DNA of 64,000 bases from Drechmeria coniospora. Taxonomy: Eukaryota > Ascomycota > Sordariomycetes > Hypocreales > Ophiocordycipitaceae. The translations under genes and the position numbers were made by a program. The notes below the pieces were generated by a model that made no database searches, had not been told where the DNA came from, and saw nothing but the letters and a program-made list of their open reading frames with translations. Shown here one piece after another: positions 55,296 through 64,000 of the stretch (position 1 is its first letter; each line of letters starts with the position of its first letter). The stretch lies in the NCBI RefSeq assembly GCF_001625195.1, contig NC_054391.1, forward strand, positions 4,971,157 through 5,035,156, read 5' to 3'.

Positions 55296-58200
55296 GTGCG
55301 CATCGTCCACGCCCGTGGTCCGCGAGCACACCAAGCTCCTCCGATCACGTCCTTTGCTCGCGGAACCCTCTGGACGGATGCCTACCTTGTTCGGAGCATC
55401 GAGCACATCCAAACATGCGACGCGGCCAATGACAACCTCGCGCGACTGCCAGGTCCCCGGACCCCGACACCCTTCCCCGGCGTGGGGGACGTCGAATCCC
55501 TGCTCGTCACCCTTCCACGCCCCTCCCCCCTGCGGATGGCCTCGCAAACCCCTCTCAGCCCTATCGACAAACCGACAGCGTCCATCCCTGCGACGTGCTG
55601 CTGGCGGCGAGCGCACCTGCTTGCACCGTGCTGCTCTGCATCTTCCGTCTCGATCCGTCCCCGTCACGCAAGCGGCATGGCCATCTGCGCTGCTTACTCC
55701 GAGCATCCCGCCTCGTCCCCTCTTGGCCCAGCCACGGACTCGCAGGTGATTCCCGCTCCACTCGCGCACCCATCTGCCGGCCCTGCGTGACTTGCCGTCG
55801 GCGACGCCGAGGGACCACGAAACGCAGCACGTCGGTTGTGCTCTGCAGCCTATTCGTGATGCCACGGGCACGACCGAATGAAGCTGCTCGTAAGGGCCGA
55901 CGCACGCTCGATGCGACGCTGCCTCGACCACCGAGGACCCTGCCTCGACACGGCTCCTGCATGCACACGCTCCGTGCCTGTCCTTGGACCGCATTGACCA
56001 CGACGAGCGGCTTCTCGACATTGCCACCAACCGCTCCAAGGTATCCAAGGCATCCAGCCGGCGTCTTGGTGGCCGGGACGCGAAGCTTGAGCCAGCGGCC
56101 CCCCCTCCCCCGCCCGGATGGGCGTTTGGCAGCATGCACGGGCCGTGGGGGGAGACGACGGCACCACGCTCGACACACCACGCTCGACACACCACGCCGT
56201 CTGTGCGACCTCCCGTCACTCGACTGCGGGAATTGAAGCTCGCCGGAGTGGCGGGACGGAGGAGGGCATGGTCATGATTGGAGCGAGCCCGAGGGAAGGG
56301 GGTGCCTCGTCGACCATTGCTCGGCGACGAGCGACGAGGAATCCGCTCCGATGCCGCTTGGCCTCGACGGCCTGGGCGAGATGCAACCATTGATTGGATG
56401 CCACCTCGTGCCGCCGACGTTTCGACGTCCCTCGAGCGGGAAGCCGTCGCCATGGCCACACCTGGGCGGTGCCAATCCACCCACGCGCGCCAACGGCCAA
56501 CGTCAGGTCGAGGCACGTTGGACACGAGGACGAGCACAGCCGGTTGATGGGCGATGGGCGATGGGCGACGGGCGAAATGCTGGCCGGTGTTGGGCCGACG
56601 CGCCACGCCACGGCGTCGGTGGCACCCTACAATCGGCCTCGCCAGGCACGCCGACCCGCCCAAGCACGTACTTAGGTCCAGGGCCGTTCACCCCCAAGAA
56701 GGCCAAGCTCCAGCGCGCGGGGGACCCCCGCAGTCACTAGCACCGACGCGGGCGTAGCGGCGCTGAGCATCTTGGAGTCGTGAGAACCTTATTCTTCCCC
56801 CCCGAGACTCGTCGCGGCCGCCGACCTCGAGGCTGACGGGAGACGGAGCACCGGCGTGGCGGGCGTCGTCCATCGGTCCTGGATGGCCCATTCCCAGCGA
56901 CCCGCCTCCGACAAGGCCAGAGGGAGAGGCCGCCGAGCACTCGCAGGGCGGCCAGGGCCTGCGCGGCACCCACGCCGGACGTGGAGCTGGCCACCGCCGA
57001 TGGGCGTGGGGAGGGGGAGAATCGCGAGGGAGGGGCCGAGGAGGGGCGTCGTCCAACCTCCGTCATCGGTGTCGACCCCACGTCCGAAAGTCCGAGCCAT
57101 CGTCCTCGCTCGGCGACGGCATTCCGGGCAACGAGCGACGAGCAAGGTGAGCGGTGGGCTGGCTCGGAAACGCAGTCGATCCTCCGTTCCGTGGCGAGTC
57201 TTTGAGACGGTCGTCCGAAGGGCTTGTCGAATCGCCGAGGGGCTCATTGCACTCGAGCTCCTACGGTCAAGGGTCGAGGCGGGGAGCCGCCGATGGAGAT
57301 GGCGCGACGGACCACAGAACGCTCCTGCCTGCCGCGCGGGAGGGCAGGTGGGGCGGGGGCCAGGCACGGCGGGGGCAGGCACGGCGGGGCGAGCACGGGC
57401 TGGCTCAACCAACCGCCCCATGGGCGCAGACCCTATTGGTGGGCGCCGGCAACAAGTCCGTCCGAACCTCCCTCCCAGGGTGCAGGAGCCAAGGGCACCC
57501 ATGCCCGCCGGCGCGAGCAGGAGCACCGGCGGCGAGTGCCTGCGCATTTCCCACCACGAGCACGAGCGCGCGCTCCGTACTGGCTGCTCGCCACGGGCAC
57601 TGCTCTTGCACTGGGGCGCACTGTAATTCCCTGTATCTGCACGCCATCGCACCGTGTCGCACGTGTACCTGGCACTCACCAGCACGGCATCACACATGCA
57701 CCCGCAGCTATTGTGCATGTTTCTGCGCGGTGTTGTACTTGCGTGCACCTGCAGACCTTGACAAACCTTTACATGTGCCTACAGTAAGTACAGCAACACT
57801 GGCAGGGTGCTGCCGTAGGTACCCTGCGTTCGAGTTGGCCTGGCGACTCTTTGCCGTCGCCTGCTGCCGCTCCTCCCCTTCCAGGCATGGTGGAATGGCA
57901 GACTGCTGCAAGCATGCCTTTCACGGCGTGTGCCGATTCTTGCACGTGTACGGAGCATGTCGCCCATGCATGCGCGTGAGAGAGATGGGCTTTCGTGTGG
58001 CAATGCAGGCGTTTCTCATCTCCATGGCCGCATTTTTGCTTGGATATTCCAGCTGCCGGTGAAAAGATGGTCTTGCCGCACAAACTCCTACCGCTGCGGT
58101 ATCTGGCGCCGATGCCGGTACCAGCCAACGCCGAAATGCATGTGCTCCCCGTAGTAGTTAGTCACGAGTACCTCCAGCAGCACATATATGTACATGGACA

Positions 58201-61200
58201 CAAACCAAGGTACGGAGAACGGAGTAGTACAGTAGGTAATAGACTAATAATAGTACGAACTTGCAAGTACGGAGTAGCACTACCTGCTATTATGGGCTGT
58301 ACCTTGCCATGCCGTGCTGAGTACCTGGTACGTAGCGCTGCGCGTAGGTGCGAGCACTTGGCCAAAGTACCTACACGTACAGAACCTACCTTAGTAGTAG
58401 TAGGCACCTGGCATGCGGCGAACAGCACAGAATACCTAGTACCTACAACAGCACGTGCGCCAACGCGAACCTACTAACCTACCTGCGCTGTACATGCGGT
58501 GGACCGCCAAACGGCACCATGCGGGGACGCTGGCATGTGCTGCTTGGTACCCGTAGTCGCCTGTTGGAGCCGTCGTGCTGCTGGCGCCCCCCTTGGTCCA
58601 GATGCTCTCCTGCGTGCCGTGCCTGGTTGCATGTGATGGCTCGATTCCGCGACTTGTTGATATTAATAGCCGCCACGCGGTCGGCCATCTACAGACGACG
58701 GGACACGTGCTGGGCTCGCACATGTAGATGGGTGTTCGGGCAGTCACGCAAGTACGGCGTACGGACCCGTCTTTGTAAGAATCTCTTGCCGGATCCCTTG
58801 CCGTGCAGCTACTGTACATGCCGCTCCACCGGGGAGGATGGGGATCCAGGTCGGCCGTCGCATGGCGCATCGTACTTGCAGTCAAGGTGCGGAGCGTCTC
58901 TGACCGGCCCGGTCGATGGTTGCCTCCCGTTTTGGGCGCGAAAGCAGTTTGCGCTTTGCTGCGACGACACAAGCAGCAGGGAAGCGACGAGTCGGCGGCG
59001 ACTTGATCGGATGCGCATGCCACAGGGAGCGTGGCTGCCCCTGCGATGGACGTGCTGACATGCCAAGGTAACGAGTAATAATAATACCTATTCTTGTCCT
59101 CCCTCCTGCTCCTCCTGCCACCACGCACCTAGCGCTAGGTAGCGCTGTGTACAGGTGCCTGCAGGCGAAGCCCGACGACGCCCCCAGCGCACCGGCAGCG
59201 CACTGGCTCGCAGGGCACTCGCAGGGCACTCGCTGCGCAATTGCAGTTCGCCCACGGTGTGCGTACATGCACTTACAGTATGTGCATGCACCACTGCGCG
59301 GCGCGTGTGCTCCGTACCTTTGCGATGCCGTGCTCCGTACGCCGCACCGTGCCCCCTACACCCACGGCACTTGCTCACCGATTGGTGCTGGGTGCGGTAG
59401 ACTTGATAGGGCTGAGGATGAATCAGATGTCTCGCCGTCGCGATGCCCCCAACCACATGTCGGCGGTCTCGCCGTTCATTGGCCTCCGGAGACGATGGGC
59501 CGGATGGCGGTTCCCGTAACGGGGGCGTGCGCCGGCGGAGCTTGTCGACGGTTTGGGCCTTGCTCGCCGCGCCGGCGGAAAACGGTGGACCGGAACAGGA
59601 GGGAGGCGCCGAAGCCAGGGGCTGCGCCGGTGCCTGGTTTCCAAAATTGGCGCCGCAATACTTGCACCTCGTGCGCCGTGCACCGAGATGGCAGCACCGT
59701 CGACCTCCAGGGGTCTTTTGTAGCACGCTTCGGTGGAATGGCGATGGAAGGAAACGTCGACCGCAAGGCGGCTCGTACGGCCATGGCACGCTTCTAGCAC
59801 CATGTCGCCTGACAACCATCGACCACCGCCACGGAAGAGACGACTTCCGACCATGCCACGGCCGGCATCGACGAGTCAATCTCCGAGCCCGTCGCGATGC
59901 CCTCATCAGCCGACGGGGAAGCCATCCGCGACCAATCAGAGGAGAGCATCGCGCGACGGGGCAGAGCTCGGCATGCGATTGCGCACACCCGCACGTGCAC
60001 CTCGACAGAGTCCCACTCAGCTGCAATGGCAGCGCCGCAGCGCCTGCGCACGAGTGCTCGCCGTACGGAGTGGTTGTTGTCCTGCTTCCACACACAGAAG
60101 ATGCGTACCAAGGGCAGGCAAGCCGAGTCGATCGCCCCTCGCAAAAAAAAAAAAAGACTGTTCGTTGGGCCGTTGGGCCGTTGGGCCGTGGCGAGGTGCA
60201 GTGCTGTGCCCGTGGAGGCGCATGGCCAAACCTGCATGCTCGTTTGGCCTCGACGAGAAACAAAAACGAAGCATGGCGAAGCCACAAAAACATGGCACGC
60301 CGGAATCGTCGACATCCGACGTGCCTGGGGGGAGCAAACGAGGAGCCTCGCGGACGCTGGCGTGATGCCAAGTGGCCAAAGGTAGGTAGGTAGGCAAATG
60401 CCAAAATACGCGAGCCAACACGGAGGGGCGCATGCGTTTCGCCGGGAAGGGGTTTCGTACTTTCGCGTACCTACCTACCGCACGGCAGGCACACGTAGGC
60501 GTGGCGGTAGTAGCAGGTACTTGGCAGGTACTCTACACTATGTGATTGCTGCACAAGCGGGTGCAAGCATTCCGTGCAGCACATGTGCATGTACGTTGTG
60601 GTTGTACTGTAGTTGTACGGAGTACTGTAGTTGTAATAGTTGTAGTTGTACAAGGAGTATTATTAGTTGTGCATGTACTCTGTACGGAGCACATGTATGT
60701 ACGGAGCACATGTACGGAGCACATGTATTAGTTGTGCAGGTTATACGGAGTAGATGGTGATAATAAATGTACTCCGTCCGTACTCCGTACATGTACTCCC
60801 TACTCTGTGCAGCACTCCGCTCACCTACTCGTGCATGTACTCTGTACTTGCGTGCTTGAACCAAAAATAGACACTGACAAACCGGACAGCACGGCACACG
60901 GACCAGACACGGTGCAGGGGGTGGGGTGGGCATCTGCTGAGGAAGGAGGAGCCTGCTGCCCTGCCGGCTGGAGCCAGAGCCGAGGACGCAGCGGAGGAGG
61001 AGCGCTCCAAAACTCCCCCCCCCAAGACTCCCCCCACACAATCACCCCCTCCCGACGACCTCGTCCTCGTCGAGTGGGTGGGTGGGCGAGTGGGGACGGC
61101 CGTGGTCGCTCTGCTTCCCCGTCACCGTCTCCGCCTCCCAGTCTCCCGTCTCCCGTCTCCCGTCTCCAGCCTCTTTCGAATTCATCCTGCCAGCAACCAT

Positions 61201-63586
61201 TAGTGCCACCGCAGAGTACGAGGACAAGGAGCGGCGACGACTCCTACGAGGATGCCGGCCCGCCACCGAGACGTGCTTCCCCGGCCCACCCTGCTGCCGG
61301 CGGCAAGCCGTCGACGGAGGCGCACGGGCGATGGGCGGCGGCGACGAGGACACGGTGCGGCAACGGTTCGCTCGTCGTGCCGCGTCGCTCGTCGCTCGCC
61401 TGCCGTTCCCTATTTCGTTGCCGTCCTGGAGGATGCCGCGGCGAATGGACGTGGGCGACCCGCCGGAATCCGTGGACGCCGGGGGCGCCATTCCTGCAGG
61501 CCATGAGCATCCCTCGACGGCGAGGAAGCCATTCGTCGCCCCCCCCCCCTCCCCCGACGTCGCCCGGGACCGTGACTCTCCGGCGGCGAGACAAGGGGCC
61601 AAGGTGCACGTCGCCGCAGTCGACGCCCTCGGCGGTGCAGGCCAGGCAGCGCAAGGACGCCGCCGTTGGCATCGGCAGGTGAGGAGGCTGGCCGCCCACG
61701 GACAGGGGGGAGACGATGCACGAGGAGCCGTCCCAGTCACCAGTCACACGAGCCCGGCAACCGCTAAGCCTGTTCGAGCCCGCCTCGAACCTGCGTCGCA
61801 TTCTCCCGGGTTCCACGGGCTAGCGCATCGGCGCGCCGTTGGATCATCGGAAGATGCGGCGGCCGACGAGGTCGAGCGTCTCGGAAACGGATGGAATGCC
61901 AGCCGTCCAATGCCGACAAGCCAGCCAGCGTCTTGGAGAAAGCCGCCCAGCAGCGGCCCGAGGTCGCGTGCTCATCCTCTGCGCTCGCAAAGGAGCTGGC
62001 GGGCGCACGGCAGCGGGCAATACGAACGGCACGGATGCGTGACGGCATTTGGGGGCCGGCAGGAGAGGCGAGGAGAGGCGAAGAGAGGCGAGGCGAGGCA
62101 AAGAGAGACGAGGCGAGGCAAAGAGAGGCGAGGCAAGGCTGAGGCGTCGTCCCTTTGGCCATGCGTCGTCTGTCGCACAGCCTTGCGACACGGCCAAACG
62201 GCGAGCCAAGGCAGACCAGCCCCCTTTGGGCCGTCGTGTCATGATTATTATTAGGGCCGCCGCACTATTTCGGGTGCCTGGATTCTAGTGCCAGGTGAAG
62301 CTTCGACTCGGGGGCAGCCATGCCCTTGTCCGCTTAGCGGTTCGACGCGATGCGCCGTGGCACCTGGGCAGACGCCGTGTTGACACGCACGGCGTTCGCG
62401 GCGAGCGCACAGTACGGCGCACGGAGTGCCGGATGGAACAGACGCAGCACGGCCAGTGCAGGCAGCAGTGGCCAGTACCACCTAGTAGTATGCTGTCCGT
62501 ATCGTAGTATGCTGTCCGTTTCGTACAGTGCAGGCAGACCACCGAGTAGGTGCTCCGTACAGTCACTTGACAAAAGTGACGATTCAGTTTTGGTAGCGCC
62601 ACTCCTACAAATTGAATCGACATTTTTGCCACCCCACTGTACCTCTACTGTACTGTACTGTACAGTAAGTGCTAGGTACCTAGTAGGCACTCGTACCTGT
62701 AGAGGCACGTTCAACGGTACGAGCAACATTACCGCACGCTGGTGCAAGCCGAGCCTCGGGGCGGATTCGCTTCCTCGTTCCCGTGGCGAGCACGAGTACC
62801 TCGCGGGTCACGGTACGCCAACGTCGCCGTCCCCGCCTCCCCGCCATCGGGTACAGGTACTCGTCCGTGACTAGCACAGGCACCTGGTACCTGCCTAGTA
62901 CCTGCTAGGCAACTGGAGGACCGCCGAGCACAGCCATCCCGCTCTCCGGCTCCCCCCCAAGAAGCGACCACGACGACCGCTGCGCGCGCCGCCCACCACA
63001 GCTGCACCCATCACCGCCCACCGCCGCCCGTCACCACCCACACACCTCCACCACCACCTCCACTTCCACCCACCTCCACCTCCACCCATCACCACCCGCC
63101 TCCACCCATCACCATCCATCACGACGACGACGACGACGACGACGACGATCCCACCTCTCGCTCGCGACACCCCCCCCGCACCCCCCTCCCCCCGCCCCAT
63201 ACCTAGGTCTGCATGTGCATGCGTGTGCAGGCCCATGTCATGTCCGCTGCCTGCAGGTCGGCCGACAGGCCAGCGCGGAGCGTGAGCAGATCGCCCGTTT
63301 GCGAGCCCCCCAGGCACGGCCAAGGCGGGAGTGCGAGCTGCCCTCGCAGGGTGGTGTCCCCGCTGCCGTGCGACGCTGCCTCGCCCGCCCTGTGCCTTCA
63401 TCGGAGCCTGCGCAGCCGTACATGGCAGCCCTGGCCGGCGCTCTGCGGTCGGGGGGCTCGTCGAGACTGGGGGTGCCATGGTGCGGTGCCCTGCCGTGGG
63501 CTGCGCTGCAGACGGACCGGACCAGACCAGACCAGACCTGATCCCGTTTCTGTTTCCGTCCTGGCCGGCAGTGTTGCGTCCTGGAG

Positions 63587-63765
63587 ATATTTAACTTGAG
63601 CCTCCCTCCCCCGTCGACCCGGTGCCGAGCTGGACCTTTTCCCTCCCCATCAGCGAAGCCATCTTGGACGCGTGCCCTTTCCTACCTGCGTGTGCCTGCC
63701 TACCTTTATCCTTATACCTTCATCGACTCCCCCCCCCTCGGATACGCACGCCCAGCAGCATTGCA
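63587..63765. other. Pyrimidine-rich, TATA-containing segment, possible promoter of a gene beyond the window
   Basis: GATATTTAAC at 63587 is followed by pyrimidine-rich sequence with CCTCCCTCCCCC and TTTTCCCTCCCC, a common layout of ascomycete promoters and leaders. No start codon with a credible frame follows before the end of the window. Confidence 0.25.
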
Positions 63766-63930
63766 TTCGACATCATCTTCGACATCACCTTCAACATCAC
63801 CTTCAACATCACCTCCGACATCACCCTCGACATCACCTTCGACATCACCTTCGACATCACCTTCGACATCACCTTCGACATCATCTTCGACATCATCTTC
63901 GACATCATCCTCGACCGACATCATCCTCGA
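63766..63930. repeat. 12-bp minisatellite (ACATCACCTTCG)
   Basis: About thirteen units of ACATCACCTTCG or close variants (ACATCATCTTCG, ACATCACCTTCA, ACATCACCCTCG). Being a multiple of three, it reads as Asp-Val-Glu-Gly/Asp repeats on the minus strand and as TSPSTS-type repeats on the plus strand. It could be part of a repeat-rich coding region that continues past the window; this cannot be decided here. Confidence 0.9.
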
Positions 63931-64000
63931 CGTCACCTGCCTGGCGACTTCACCACCGGCTCGCCCCCCGCCTCTCCCGCCCGTCCCTCTCCCCTCCCTC

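Larger units (their letters stand above)
48046..63999. other. Gene-poor region, about 16 kb, GC-rich and repeat-rich
   Basis: I find no gene I can support. Many frames of 100-590 codons exist on both strands, but they mostly start at GTG/TTG, consist of Arg/Ala/Gly/Pro or repeat-derived peptides, overlap one another in every frame and show no splice-coherent motif. The region carries a C13 run (about 48178-48190), GGCGA pentamer runs (about 51185-51215), GAGGC-type runs (about 62065-62145), an ACG run (about 63121-63149), several minisatellites listed separately and GTAC clusters (about 52540-52640, 58130-58500, 60440-60860 and 62470-62900). TTAGGG telomere repeats are absent. Confidence 0.6.

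Noticed and set aside
54888..56663. 591-codon minus-strand frame ending in poly-Leu/Cys/Ala
   Set aside because: A large part is the CACAG/CACAGCAAAG array read in a stop-free phase; the rest lacks motifs.
63712..63936. Asp/Val/Glu repeat protein on the minus strand
   Set aside because: It is the 12-bp ACATCACCTTCG array read in frame, with a non-unique phase and no flanking coding sequence inside the window.
63900..64000. Chromosome end
   Set aside because: The window is repeat-rich near its right edge, but no TTAGGG/CCCTAA telomere repeats are present.

Overview
The window is nuclear DNA of a filamentous ascomycete, most likely a sordariomycete and plausibly Hypocreales. The evidence is dense genes with short introns (46-119 nt, GTRNGT donors, CTAAC/CTGAC-type branch sites, CAG/TAG acceptors), a CPC1/GCN4-type bZIP regulator, fungal-type MON2, TRM7, TRM8 and homoserine dehydrogenase, and a duplicated block carrying the TpG/CpA-to-TpA transitions typical of repeat-induced point mutation (RIP). 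No telomere repeat, rRNA, CRISPR array or intact transposon was seen.

Layout. 1.5-10.4 kb: tRNA-Glu(CTC), a protealysin-like M4 metalloprotease, a mitochondrial stomatin-like protein diverging from the ubiquitin E2 variant MMS2, and a large disordered protein. 14.4-27.7 kb: a flavoprotein/ankyrin-like fusion, PRPP synthetase, MON2, TRM7 and a GNAT acetyltransferase. 30.7-36.5 kb: a tandem segmental duplication whose flanks (A and B) are conserved but whose cores differ. One core holds a GPI-anchored Ser-rich protein; the other holds an unrelated secreted Cys-containing protein. The downstream A copy is heavily RIP-mutated. 36.4-47.3 kb: a DUF829/TMEM53 hydrolase, the CPC1-type regulator, a CCDC174 homologue, homoserine dehydrogenase, a small membrane protein found here by splicing two short reading frames, and TRM8. 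47.5-64 kb: a 143-bp tandem array and then about 16 kb with no gene I can support, rich in minisatellites and low-complexity GC-rich sequence.

Most genes are housekeeping: trafficking (MON2), tRNA modification (TRM7, TRM8), nucleotide supply (PRPP synthetase), DNA-damage ubiquitin signalling (MMS2) and amino-acid synthesis with its regulator (homoserine dehydrogenase, CPC1). They are not organised as a cluster. Accessory character is concentrated in the 28-39 kb and 47-64 kb regions. A recurrent feature of nearly all long intergenic stretches is dense GTAC-centred sequence built from a CTCCGTA heptamer.

Gene models were made by hand: exon joins were checked for reading frame, splice dinucleotides and agreement with family motifs. 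Many apparently long reading frames in the GC-rich parts start at non-ATG codons or are antisense shadows, and were left out.
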